A DNA stretch of 12,096 nt, from positions 1-12,096 of the forward strand of contig JAFABT010000275.1 in assembly GCA_023425905.1 (NCBI GenBank), written 5' to 3'. Every line of letters starts with the position of its first letter. The first letter of the stretch is position 1. This DNA comes from Actinomycetes bacterium. Lineage in GTDB: Bacteria; Actinomycetota; Actinomycetes; Actinomycetales; Cellulomonadaceae. The notes beneath the pieces are model-generated. The model made no database searches. It had not been told where the DNA came from and was given only the letters and a program-made list of their open reading frames with translations. Shown piece by piece: positions 1 to 7,625 of this stretch. The position numbers were made by a program, and so were the translations under genes.

Positions 1-393
1 GGTCTGCGATGCGGTCGACACGGGCGGGGGCTCGTCACCCGCCGGGGCAGGGGGCGTCACCGTCCCCGTGAACCCGGGCGTCGGCCCGTCACCGTCGGCG
101 GCCGCGGCCGCCGCGATGAGCGCGTCGATGCCGATCGGCGCCGTCGTCGTCCCCGGAGCCGCCGCGGCACGCGACCCGACCGGGCGACCCGCGGGCCTGC
201 GGCGCGTCGGAACCGGGTCGACCTCGGTCACCTCGATCGTCAGCTCGTAGCTCTCCTTCGCGAAGAACCCGGCGACACCGCCCGTCCGTACGCGCTCCGC
301 CTTGACGATGCGCGCGCCCGGGCCGAACTCCTCCCGGACGTGCCGCATGAGCGACGGGAGGTCCTCACCGTCAAGCAGCAATCGCGTGGACAT
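1..393 (-). CDS. flhF: FlhF-like SRP-type GTPase, N-terminal part only (cut by window edge)
   Basis: FlhF is a SIMIBI GTPase of the signal-recognition family that helps place or assemble flagella at the membrane. The reading frame stays open from an ATG at 393 to the window edge (131 codons). Residues 1 to about 60 match the FlhF N-terminal pattern: an L-x(3)-M-x(2)-V-R-x-E-x-G-P-x-A-x-I run (M16, VREEFGPGARIV at 19-30), then TGGVAGFF at about 37-44, K46 and a beta-strand-rich ELTIEV stretch. An Ala/Pro/Thr-rich low-complexity linker follows, typical of the FlhF B-domain-to-NG linker. The NG GTPase motifs would lie beyond the left edge and cannot be checked. The start lies inside the 3' end of flhA (23-nt overlap), preceded by a purine-rich AGGGGTGATC stretch. 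Without the GTPase domain the name rests on the N-terminus and the position after flhA. Confidence 0.72.
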   Translation of the reverse strand, partial: MSTRLLLDGEDLPSLMRHVREEFGPGARIVKAERVRTGGVAGFFAKESYELTIEVTEVDPVPTRRRPAGRPVGSRAAAAPGTTTAPIGIDALIAAAAAADGDGPTPGFTGTVTPPAPAGDEPPPVSTASQT

Positions 394-2419
394 CGTCGAT
401 CACCCCTGCCGCCTCGATCCGCAGCTCCGCCGCGGTCACCTCTGAGTAGGAGAGCACAGGGAGGGACGGCAGGGCGAGTGCGACCGTGCGACGCAGCGCG
501 AACCGGAGCGACGGGACGCACACGAGGACGACCTGCTGCCCCGACTGCTCCGCGCGCGCGACGTGCTCCCGCAGCGTCGCGAGGACGCGCTCGAGGCGGC
601 CCGGGTCGACGAGGAGGTGCGAGCCACCCTCGCCGTGCCGGACGAGCTCCTGCATGTGCTGCTCGAGCGCGGGGGCGAGCGTGAGGACGCGCAGCGCGCC
701 ACCCTCCGCGTACGGGGCCGCGAGCGCCGGGCCGAGGCTCGCCCTGGCCCCCTCGATGAGCTGCTCGGGGTCCGTCGACACCTTCGCGCGCAGCGTGAGC
801 CCCTCGTAGATGCGGGCGAGGTCGCGGATCGCGACACGCTCGGCCAGCAGCCCCTGGAGCACGCGCTGCACCTCGCCGAGCGAGAGGAGGTTCGGCACGA
901 GCTCCTCGACGACGGACGGGTTGACCTGCTTGACGCCCTCCGTGAGCACGCGCACGTCCTCCCGGGTGAGCAGGCGGCCCGCGTTCGCGTCGATGATCGC
1001 GCCGAGGTGGGTGATGAGCACCGACACCCGGTCGACGACGGTCGCACCCATCATCTCCGCAGCGTGACGCAGCTCCGTCGGGATCCACTTGCCCGGCAGC
1101 CCGAACACCGGCTCGACGACGGCCGTCCCGCCGATGCCGCTGAGGTTGTCGCCCAGCGCGAGCAGCCGACCCGCAGGCGCCTCGCCACGGCCGACCTCGA
1201 CCCCCGCGATCCGCACGGCGTACGTCGAGCGCGGCAGGTCGACCGAGTCGCGCGTGCGCACCGGCGGCACGACGATGCCGAGGTCCATCGCGACCTTGCG
1301 GCGCAGCCCGCGCACCCGCGCGAGAAGGTCCTGGTCCGTGCCGGAGCCGACCATGTCGACGAGGTCGGGGGCGAGGAGGATCTCGAGCGCGTGCACCCGC
1401 ATCTGCTCGATGAGAGCCTCCGGCGTGTCCGGGTTCGTCGCCGGCTGGGACTCCTCGAGGTCCGTGCCCGCTTCGGCCCCGGCGCTCTCCTTGATGCGCT
1501 GGCCGATGATGAGCAGCGTCGCGCCGATCGTCACGAAGGGCAGCACCGGCATCCCCGGCACGAGGGCGAGGGCGATCGCCGCCGCACCCGCGATCATGAG
1601 CGCCGTGCGGGACTGCGTGAGCTGCGAGGACGCCGCCGAGCCCATGTCGTCCGACGCGGTCGCTCGCGTGACGATGAGGCCCGTCGAGACCGACATGAGC
1701 AGCGCGGGGATCTGCGTGACGAGGCCGTCACCGATCGTGAGCAGCGAGTACGTCTCGAGCGCCTCGCCGGCCTCCATGCCGCGCTGCAGCATGCCGATCG
1801 CGAAGCCGCCGAGCAGGTTGATGATCGTGATGATGATGCCCGCGATCGCGTCACCCTTGACGAACTTCGAGCCACCGTCCATCGCACCGTAGAAGTCGGC
1901 CTCCGCGGCGATGTCCGCGCGGCGCTGCCGCGCGGTGTCCTCGTCGATGAGGCCCGCGTTGAGGTCCGCGTCGATCGCCATCTGCTTGCCGGGCATCGCG
2001 TCGAGCGTGAACCGGGCCCCGACCTCCGCGACGCGCCCCGCACCGTTCGTGATGACGACGAACTGGATGACGACGAGGATGACGAAGATCACCATGCCGA
2101 TGATGAGCGAGCCCCCGACGACGAAGTGCCCGAACGCGTCGATGACCTCGCCCGCGTAGCCGTCGCGCAGCACGAGCCGCGTCGAGGCGACGTTGAGCCC
2201 GAGCCGGAACAGCGTGAGCACGAGCAGCATCGACGGGAACACCGAGAAGTCGAGCGGCCGCTTCACGTACATCGACGTGAGCAGCACGACGAGGCTGAGC
2301 ACGATGTTGAGCACGATGAGGAAGTCGAGCATCGCGGCGGGCAGCGGCACGACGAGCAGCAGCACCACGCCGACGACGCCGACGGGGACGCCGAGCTGGG
2401 CGATCTTGCGACCGTTCAC
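371..2419 (-). CDS. flhA: Flagellar export gate protein FlhA
   Basis: FlhA is the large inner-membrane component of the flagellar type III export gate. It couples the proton motive force to export and docks chaperone-substrate complexes on its cytoplasmic ring. The 682-residue product has about eight membrane segments in residues 10-310. The FHIPEP family signature spans about 129-152 (RVAEVGARFTLD then PGKQMAID). The invariant FVKGD motif carries D190, equivalent to Asp208 of Salmonella FlhA, which is important for proton coupling. A soluble C-terminal domain runs from about 330 to the end. A longer in-frame reading back to 2641 is possible, but it overlaps flhB and is Arg/Pro-rich. The GTG at 2419 gives the family-typical N-terminus MNGRKIAQLG and has AAGGA upstream. 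It follows flhB by 58 bp and overlaps flhF by 23 nt. Confidence 0.97.
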   Translation of the reverse strand: MNGRKIAQLGVPVGVVGVVLLLVVPLPAAMLDFLIVLNIVLSLVVLLTSMYVKRPLDFSVFPSMLLVLTLFRLGLNVASTRLVLRDGYAGEVIDAFGHFVVGGSLIIGMVIFVILVVIQFVVITNGAGRVAEVGARFTLDAMPGKQMAIDADLNAGLIDEDTARQRRADIAAEADFYGAMDGGSKFVKGDAIAGIIITIINLLGGFAIGMLQRGMEAGEALETYSLLTIGDGLVTQIPALLMSVSTGLIVTRATASDDMGSAASSQLTQSRTALMIAGAAAIALALVPGMPVLPFVTIGATLLIIGQRIKESAGAEAGTDLEESQPATNPDTPEALIEQMRVHALEILLAPDLVDMVGSGTDQDLLARVRGLRRKVAMDLGIVVPPVRTRDSVDLPRSTYAVRIAGVEVGRGEAPAGRLLALGDNLSGIGGTAVVEPVFGLPGKWIPTELRHAAEMMGATVVDRVSVLITHLGAIIDANAGRLLTREDVRVLTEGVKQVNPSVVEELVPNLLSLGEVQRVLQGLLAERVAIRDLARIYEGLTLRAKVSTDPEQLIEGARASLGPALAAPYAEGGALRVLTLAPALEQHMQELVRHGEGGSHLLVDPGRLERVLATLREHVARAEQSGQQVVLVCVPSLRFALRRTVALALPSLPVLSYSEVTAAELRIEAAGVIDDVHAIAA

Positions 2420-2428
2420 GATGTCACG

Positions 2429-2433
2429 TCCTT
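2429..2433 (-). promoter_or_regulatory. Ribosome binding site deciding the flhA start
   Basis: The minus strand reads AAGGA here, nine bases before the GTG at 2419. It lies in the 58-bp gap after flhB and supports the GTG start over the longer upstream frame, which would overlap flhB. The rest of the gap shows no clear promoter or hairpin. Confidence 0.7.
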
Positions 2434-2477
2434 GCTGGGGTTCGGGTCGAGCAGGAGGGAGGTCCGGTCGAGCGGGC

Positions 2478-3590
2478 TCACGCGGCCTCCTCGATCTGGG
2501 TCGGCCCGCCGGGGGGCCGGTGCGTGCCCGCGGCGGCCCCGCGGCGCTTGAGGGCCATGACGAACGCGAGGATGCGCGCGACCGCCTGGTAGAGGTGCGG
2601 GGGGATCTCCTGACCGAGGTCGCACGCGGAGTGCAGCGCACGGGCCAGCGGGACGTCCTCGACGAGCGGGATGCGGGCAGCGGTCGCGCGCTCGCGGATC
2701 TTCGTCGCGATGTGACCCTTGCCCTTGGCGATGACGCGGGGGGCGCCCGTGCCCGGCTCGTAGCGCAGGGCGACGGCGACGTGCGTCGGGTTGACGAGCA
2801 CGACGTCGGCCTCGGTGAGCTCGGCGAGCATGCGGTTGCGGCTCATCGCCATCTGACGGTTGCGGATCTGACCCTTGACCATCGGGTCGCCCTCCGTCGT
2901 CTTGTACTCGTCCTTGATCTCCTTCTTCGACATGCGCGTCTTCTTCTGGTTGCGCTTCATGACGACGAAGACGTCGATCGCGGCGAGGAGCAGGCCCGCC
3001 GAGACGCCCGTGACGATGAGGTCGTTCACACCCGCTCCGGCGGCACCGAGGATCTGGGTGAGCGAGTGCCGGCCCGAGCCGATGAGCAGCGGGACGATCC
3101 CCTGGACGACGACGTAGAGGACGACGCCGATCGCGGCTGCCTTGAGCGCGGCCTTGCCGCCCTGCCACCAGGCCTGCGGGCCGAACAGTCGCTTCGCGCC
3201 GTTGACGACGTTGAACTGCTTGAACGTCGGCTTGAGCTTCTTCGTCGAGATGTGCAGCCCGCCCTGGGCGACGCCCGCGACGATCGCAGCGAGGACGACG
3301 GCGACGAACGTCGTGCCAAGGACGGGGACGATCGAGCCCAGGCCCTGCTCGAGCGCCGGGACGACCCGGTCGAGGTCGGGATCCGCGATGACCTGCTCGA
3401 CGAGCGCGAGCGAGTCCGTCCCGGAGGCCGACGCCGCCGCGAGGACGCCCGGGAGCGTGAGTGCTGCGGCGCCGATGACGAGCCACGCGGAAACGTCCTG
3501 CGAGCGCTGCAGGGAGCCGTCCTTGTGCAGCTCCTTCATCCGCTTCGGGGTGGCCTTCTCGGACTTCTCGCCCGCGTCCTTGTCGCTCAT
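2478..3590 (-). CDS. flhB: Flagellar export switch protein FlhB
   Basis: FlhB is the export-gate protein that switches substrate class from rod/hook to filament after self-cleavage. The 370-residue product has a charged N-terminus (EKATPKRMKELHKDGSLQRS at about 11-30), which is a family hallmark. Four hydrophobic segments lie at about 34-54, 85-110, 150-170 and 185-210. A basic linker at 211-245 precedes the cytoplasmic domain. The autocleavage motif NPTH is intact at 267-270, within VLVNPTHVAVALRY. The length matches the family, and there is no fusion to FliR. The ATG at 3590 overlaps the fliR stop as ATGA. A strong GGAGG (3598-3602), seven bases upstream, sits inside the end of fliR. Translation is probably coupled to fliR. 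Confidence 0.97.
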   Translation of the reverse strand: MSDKDAGEKSEKATPKRMKELHKDGSLQRSQDVSAWLVIGAAALTLPGVLAAASASGTDSLALVEQVIADPDLDRVVPALEQGLGSIVPVLGTTFVAVVLAAIVAGVAQGGLHISTKKLKPTFKQFNVVNGAKRLFGPQAWWQGGKAALKAAAIGVVLYVVVQGIVPLLIGSGRHSLTQILGAAGAGVNDLIVTGVSAGLLLAAIDVFVVMKRNQKKTRMSKKEIKDEYKTTEGDPMVKGQIRNRQMAMSRNRMLAELTEADVVLVNPTHVAVALRYEPGTGAPRVIAKGKGHIATKIRERATAARIPLVEDVPLARALHSACDLGQEIPPHLYQAVARILAFVMALKRRGAAAGTHRPPGGPTQIEEAA

Positions 3591-4372
3591 CCGGCCACCT
3601 CCAGCACGGTCGAGACCGACTGGTCGGTGAGGTGATGGATGATCTCCGGCAGCGCGAGGAACGCGAACGCCCCGAGGCTGAGCGTGAGCAAGATCTTGAG
3701 CGGGAACCCGAGCGCGAAGGCGTTGAGCGCGGGGGCGACGCGGGTGAGCAGCCCGAGGCCCGCGTCGGCGAGGAACAGCACGATGAGCAGCGGCCCGGCG
3801 ATCTGCAGCGACGTGAGGAACAGGTCCGTGAGACCGGTCACCGCCGCCTGGGCGAGCTGCCCGAGCTCGAGCGACGCGCCGAGCGGCAGCACGTCGAAGG
3901 TCCGCGCGAGCCCGCCGAGCAGCAGCTGGTAGGCGCCCGAGGCGAACAGCAGCACGGTCGCCGTCATCGCGTAGAGCCGGGAGAACTGCGCACCGCTCGT
4001 CTGGCTCATCGGGTCGAAGGCCGTCGCGATCTGGAAGCCGCCGAACAGGTCGATGAGGTTCCCTGCGGCCTGGACCGCCGCGAAGATCATCGAGATGAGG
4101 AAGCCCAGGGCGAACCCGATGAGCGCCTGGTACAGGACGTCGCCGATGATCTCCGCGCCGCCCGAGTCGATCGCACCCGTCGTGAGGCCGGCCTCCTCGC
4201 GCGCCGCGAGCGCGCGAGGCATGACGGCAAGGCCGAGGCCGGCGCCGAGCATCGCCTTGACGCGCATCGGCACCGCGCGGTGCGCGAGCGGCGGCGCGAT
4301 GACGAGGAACGCCGTGATGCGCACCATCGACAGGAGGAAGACCTCGAGCGGCACGAGCGGGATCGTCACCAC
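3587..4372 (-). CDS. fliR: Flagellar export gate protein FliR
   Basis: FliR completes the FliP5-Q4-R1 core that forms the protein-conducting gate of the flagellar export apparatus. The 261-residue product is almost wholly hydrophobic with several membrane helices. It shows the family features FDLFGG-like LIDLFGGFQ, the FDPMSQTSG segment in mid-protein and the conserved GFPLKI near residue 225-230. It starts with tandem GTG codons at 4372 and 4369, so the product begins MVTIPLV or MTIPLV; I took the first. Only a G-rich stretch in the end of fliQ serves as a possible ribosome binding site. It lies 3 bp after fliQ and overlaps flhB by 4 nt. Confidence 0.96.
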   Translation of the reverse strand: MVTIPLVPLEVFLLSMVRITAFLVIAPPLAHRAVPMRVKAMLGAGLGLAVMPRALAAREEAGLTTGAIDSGGAEIIGDVLYQALIGFALGFLISMIFAAVQAAGNLIDLFGGFQIATAFDPMSQTSGAQFSRLYAMTATVLLFASGAYQLLLGGLARTFDVLPLGASLELGQLAQAAVTGLTDLFLTSLQIAGPLLIVLFLADAGLGLLTRVAPALNAFALGFPLKILLTLSLGAFAFLALPEIIHHLTDQSVSTVLEVAG

Positions 4373-4375
4373 GGC

Positions 4376-4648
4376 TCAGCCCCCCAGGAGCGTGGGGATC
4401 TTCTCGAACATCGCGTGGGTGAACGCGACGGACTCGGAGATCATCCAGTGCCCGGAGATGAACAGCGCCGCGGCGACGCCGATCGCCTTGGGGACGAACG
4501 AGAGGGTGACCTCCTGGATCTGCGTGATCGACTGCAGGAGGGAGACGCCGAACCCGATGACGAGCGCCGTGATGAGGATCGGCGCGCAGAGCTTGGCGGC
4601 GAGCAGGAGGGCCTGGAGGCCGACGTCGAGAACTGCTGTGGTGTCCAT
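4376..4648 (-). CDS. fliQ: Flagellar export gate protein FliQ
   Basis: FliQ is the small hairpin subunit of the FliPQR export gate. The 90-residue product fits the usual length. It has two membrane helices (about 14-38 and 50-72) joined by the family signature SITQIQEVTLSFVPK at about 40-54. A longer in-frame reading from 4699 overlaps the end of fliP and adds an Arg-rich tail not seen in the family. I therefore chose the ATG at 4648, 8 bp after the fliP stop, with a G-rich AGGGG-like stretch before it. Translation is likely coupled to fliP. Confidence 0.96.
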   Translation of the reverse strand: MDTTAVLDVGLQALLLAAKLCAPILITALVIGFGVSLLQSITQIQEVTLSFVPKAIGVAAALFISGHWMISESVAFTHAMFEKIPTLLGG

Positions 4649-4656
4649 GCCCGCCC

Positions 4657-5343
4657 CTACCCGTAGCTTCCGACGAGCGCGGTGAGGATGAGCGCCCACC
4701 CGTCGACGAGGACGAAGAGAAGCAGCTTGAACGGCAGCGACACCATGACGGGCGGCAGCATCATCATGCCCATCGACATGAGGGACGCCGCGACGACGAG
4801 GTCGATGACGAGGAACGGCACGAAGATGACGAAGCCGATGATGAACGCCGCCCGCAGCTCCGAGAGCATGAACGCCGGGATGAGCGTCGTGAGGGGGACG
4901 TCGGCGGCCGACTCCGGGTTCGGCAGGTCCGCTGAGCGCGTCATGAGGGCGAGGTCGGACTCCCGCGTCTGCGCGAGCATGAACTCCCGCAACGGCTGCG
5001 AGCCGGCCTCGAGCGCCTGGGCGAAGGTGACGTCACCGCCGAGGTAGGGCTGTACGGCGACGTCGTTGAGGTCGCCCAGCACGGGCGCCATGATGAACAT
5101 CGACAGGAAGAGCGCGAGTCCCGCCATCACCTGGTTCGGGGGGATGCCCTGCAGGCCGAGCGCGTTCCGCGTGAGCGCGAGCACGACGAAGATCTTCGTG
5201 AAGCTCGTCATCATGAGGAGCAGCGCCGGGGCGACCGACAGCAGCGTGATGGTGAGCAGGACGACGATCGAGCTGCTCGGCGTCCCGTTGACACCGTTGA
5301 CGTCGATCGTCACCCCGTCGAGAAGAAGGGGGTAGAGCCTCAA
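4657..5343 (-). CDS. fliP: Flagellar export gate protein FliP
   Basis: FliP forms the pentameric core of the export gate. Family signatures are clear: FTKIFVVLALTRNALG at about 48-63, IPPNQV at 67-72, PAFMLSELRAAFIIGF at about 156-171, and SMGMMMLPPVM then SLPFK at 190-206. The frame stays open upstream to 5838, but that part is an Arg/Pro-rich shadow of fliO. The TTG at 5343 overlaps the fliO stop in a TTGA arrangement and gives 228 residues. The alternative GTG at 5313 gives 218. Neither start adds the cleavable signal peptide common in FliP, so the N-terminus is uncertain. The core identity is not in doubt. Confidence 0.93.
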   Translation of the reverse strand: MRLYPLLLDGVTIDVNGVNGTPSSSIVVLLTITLLSVAPALLLMMTSFTKIFVVLALTRNALGLQGIPPNQVMAGLALFLSMFIMAPVLGDLNDVAVQPYLGGDVTFAQALEAGSQPLREFMLAQTRESDLALMTRSADLPNPESAADVPLTTLIPAFMLSELRAAFIIGFVIFVPFLVIDLVVAASLMSMGMMMLPPVMVSLPFKLLLFVLVDGWALILTALVGSYG

Positions 5344-5906
5344 TGCCTCGTGGTCCGTTCCTGCACCGCAACCATCGCCCGGCGCCACGTCGTGGCGGAC
5401 AGGATCGATCCCTCGAGAGGGCTGCGGGGCGTGGGGACCGCAGGCATCCGTGCCGCGGGGGTCGACGTGGTGGGTGCGGCCGGCGTCGTGCCGGTCGGAA
5501 GGACGGCCGTGGGGGCCGTCACGGTGGGCTGCTCGACGTCGCCGGTGAGCGCCGCGAGCGCGAGTGCGAAGGCGTCCGGCTCGTCGACGGCCGAGGCGGC
5601 GGGCGCCTCGTCGACGACTGAGGGGGCGGTGTCGCCCTCGTCGGGCACGCGGTCGAGCTCGGTGAGCATGCTCACGCCCTGCTCGCCGACGCCGAGGAGG
5701 AACTGCCGGCCCTCGACCGCGACGACCGCGACGGACGAGCGTCCGCCGAGGCTCTGCCGGCCGACGACCTGCACGGGCACGGAGCGGCGCGTGCGGCCAC
5801 CCACCCCGTGCTTGTCGAACTTGCGGGCGAGGAACCACACGAGGCCGAGGACGCAGACGAGCGAGAGCCCGACCCGTCCCACGAGAACCAGCGTGTCGGC
5901 GTTCAT
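5340..5906 (-). CDS. fliO: Flagellar biosynthesis protein FliO
   Basis: FliO is a bitopic membrane protein that helps the FliP ring assemble and is poorly conserved in sequence. The 188-residue product has one N-terminal membrane helix (about 6-26), then KFDKHG. The conserved FliO beta-rich stretch follows (VQVVGRQSLGGRSSVAVV, then EGRQFLLGV at about 45-73). The rest (about 88-165) is an Ala/Pro/Thr-rich, probably disordered tail ending in a short Arg-containing segment, longer than in compact FliO proteins. I chose the ATG at 5906, one base after the fliN stop. A GTG at 5918 in the same frame would add four residues. No strong ribosome binding site is visible, so coupling to fliN is likely. 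Confidence 0.9.
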   Translation of the reverse strand: MNADTLVLVGRVGLSLVCVLGLVWFLARKFDKHGVGGRTRRSVPVQVVGRQSLGGRSSVAVVAVEGRQFLLGVGEQGVSMLTELDRVPDEGDTAPSVVDEAPAASAVDEPDAFALALAALTGDVEQPTVTAPTAVLPTGTTPAAPTTSTPAARMPAVPTPRSPLEGSILSATTWRRAMVAVQERTTRH

Positions 5907-5907
5907 C

Positions 5908-6630
5908 TCAGCTGGCACCGTCCGCGTCGACGATCTCCGTGATTCGCACGCCGTACTCCTCGTCGATGACGACGACCTCGCCGCGGGCGACGAGCCGGCC
6001 GTTCACCATGACGTCGGCGGGCGAACCGGCCGCGCGGTCGAGCTCGAGCACCGAGCCGGGCACGAGGTCGAGGACCTGACGCACGGGCAGGCGCGTGCGC
6101 CCGATCTCCGCGGTGAGGGTCATCTCGACGTCCTGGAGGACGCGCATCGCGATGCGCTGCTCCCCGTCGGGCGCCGTGCGCTGCTGCGGGACCACCTGGG
6201 GGGCGCGACGGATGCGCAGACCGAACCACGCGTGCGCCTCGCCCATGGCCTCGAGCGCGATCGTCACGACCTCGGGGTCCATGAGGTCCTCGCCGATCGG
6301 GCCCGCCGGGGACGTGTCGAGCACCCCGGCGCCGAGCGTCGCGCACGCCGCCTCGAGGGCCGGCCGGAGCGCGTCCTCAAGGCTGATCGTCGCGTCGGCG
6401 AGGGCGAGGGCGTCCGCGACCGCGGCGTCCGCCACGACGACGACGTCCGCGCTCGTCGACCCGACGAAGGAGCCGCGCACGGCGTCGGCGTCCCGGGCGG
6501 GGAAGGCCTTGGGGGCGCCCTCGGCGACCTCGAGCGGAACGCTCGTGGGCAGCAGCACGGCGAGCTCGAGCGCGGCGGCCCGGGCGAGCGCGGCGACGTC
6601 GAGATCGGTCGCGTCGGTGGTGGCGGTCAT
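5908..6630 (-). CDS. fliN: Flagellar motor switch protein FliN (long form)
   Basis: FliN is the lower C-ring subunit that binds FliM and helps recruit export cargo. The last 75 residues (about 163-236) form a typical SpoA domain: MRVLQDVEMTLTAEIGRTRLPVRQVL, then a Pro-Gly-Ser turn and VNGRLVARGEVVVIDEEYGVRITEI. At 240 residues it is far longer than E. coli FliN (137). Residues 1-145 form an alpha/beta region that resembles the CheC-like half of FliY in Firmicutes, but the match is weak. The ATG at 6630 overlaps the fliM stop (ATGA) and has GAGGAG (6639-6644) eight bases upstream. Confidence 0.93.
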   Translation of the reverse strand: MTATTDATDLDVAALARAAALELAVLLPTSVPLEVAEGAPKAFPARDADAVRGSFVGSTSADVVVVADAAVADALALADATISLEDALRPALEAACATLGAGVLDTSPAGPIGEDLMDPEVVTIALEAMGEAHAWFGLRIRRAPQVVPQQRTAPDGEQRIAMRVLQDVEMTLTAEIGRTRLPVRQVLDLVPGSVLELDRAAGSPADVMVNGRLVARGEVVVIDEEYGVRITEIVDADGAS

Positions 6631-7544
6631 GAGTGGTTCTCCTCAGAGGCAACGACGAGGGCGGCAAGACGGGTCCCGTGCGAGCCGATCGCGGCACGGG
6701 CCACGACGACGTCGCCGACGACGACGCCGAGGGGCGCGTCGGAACGATGGAAGAGGGGTAGGACGTCCCCGACCTCGAGGGCGTCGAGGTCCGCGGCGCG
6801 CGCCTGACGCTCGTCGAACCGCACCGACACCGGCACGGGGACCTCGTGGACCTGGGCGGTGAGCAGGCCGACGGCCATCTCGTGGGCGCGCACCTCGTCG
6901 ACCGTCCGGCGGTCGGGCGCGTCGCCGTCACGCAGCGCGGCGAGCAACAGCTCGGCCTGGATCATGAACGTCGCGGGGAAGGTGTGCTCCCCGACGGTCA
7001 CCTGGAAGGTCGCGACGATGACGACATCGGTCGCGGAGACGACCTGCGCGAACTGCGGGTTGTACTGAACGGTGCGGACCGTGACGTCGAGCGGCAGCAC
7101 CGTCGAGAACGCGTAGCGCAGGTCCCGCAGCGCGTAGTGCAGCAGGTCCCGCAGCAGCTCCCACTCGATCTCGGTGAGCTCGCGGTCCGGGTTCGGCACC
7201 GGCAGGCCGGGACCGCCGAGCATGTGGTCGATCCACAGCATCGACGCGTCGAGCGGCAGCTGGAGGATCGCCTGCGACCGGCCCGGCTCGACGCCGCACA
7301 CGACGAAGGTCGTCATGACCGGCAGGCTGCGGACGTAGTCGTCGTAGGACGTCATCTCGACGCTCGACAGCGTCGCCTGGGACACGACGCGCAGCCGCGA
7401 GGTGAGCTGGGTGCCGAGCTGACGGGAGAAGGTCTCGAAGGACATCTCCAGGACGCGGGCATGCTCGCGCACCAGCGTCATCGGCTGGCGGAAGTCGTAT
7501 GCCTCGGGCGTGCCCGTGCGCTTGCGGCGCTGGGTCGTCGCCAT
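6627..7544 (-). CDS. fliM: Flagellar motor switch protein FliM
   Basis: FliM links FliG to FliN in the C-ring and is the usual docking point for phospho-CheY. The 305-residue product has the YDFRQP entry segment (16-21) and the long helix LVREHARVLEMSFETFSRQ (24-42). The FliG-contact motif GGPG lies at 110-113. A CheC-like middle domain extends to about 205, and a C-terminal SpoA domain covers about 232-300. The usual N-terminal CheY-binding EIDALL-type peptide is absent. The ATG at 7544 is preceded by AGGA at 7549-7552. A GTG at 7568 in frame would add eight residues. The gene lies 81 bp after fliL, the largest gap in the operon. Confidence 0.95.
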   Translation of the reverse strand: MATTQRRKRTGTPEAYDFRQPMTLVREHARVLEMSFETFSRQLGTQLTSRLRVVSQATLSSVEMTSYDDYVRSLPVMTTFVVCGVEPGRSQAILQLPLDASMLWIDHMLGGPGLPVPNPDRELTEIEWELLRDLLHYALRDLRYAFSTVLPLDVTVRTVQYNPQFAQVVSATDVVIVATFQVTVGEHTFPATFMIQAELLLAALRDGDAPDRRTVDEVRAHEMAVGLLTAQVHEVPVPVSVRFDERQARAADLDALEVGDVLPLFHRSDAPLGVVVGDVVVARAAIGSHGTRLAALVVASEENHS

Positions 7545-7548
7545 CGTG

Positions 7549-7552
7549 TCCT
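7549..7552 (-). promoter_or_regulatory. Probable ribosome binding site for fliM
   Basis: The minus strand reads AGGA four bases before the ATG at 7544, within CCAGGACACG. This favours the ATG over the GTG at 7568. The spacing is short, so the support is moderate. Confidence 0.45.
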
Positions 7553-7625
7553 GGACCGTCACGTGCACCCCATCGGCCGCGGGCGCGCGGCGATGAGGGA
7601 AACGCCCCAGGAGCGTGCGGAGGGG

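Noticed and set aside
563..2551. A 662-codon plus-strand open frame antisense to flhA.
   Set aside because: It is Arg/Asp/Glu/His-rich, a typical GC-rich shadow, and lies opposite a clear flhA. It has no recognisable domain.
3632..4666. A 344-codon plus-strand open frame antisense to fliR and fliQ.
   Set aside because: Its composition is almost entirely charged residues, mirroring the hydrophobic codons of fliR and fliQ on the other strand.
5344..5838. A long N-terminal extension of FliP in frame.
   Set aside because: It is an Arg/Pro-rich shadow of fliO, which has a membrane helix and conserved FliO motif in its own frame.
7570..7577. GCCGATGG on the minus strand before fliM as a sigma-28-type -10 box.
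   Set aside because: Only six of eight bases match, and no TAAA-like -35 lies 15-16 bases upstream. GCCGAT strings are frequent in this GC-rich DNA.
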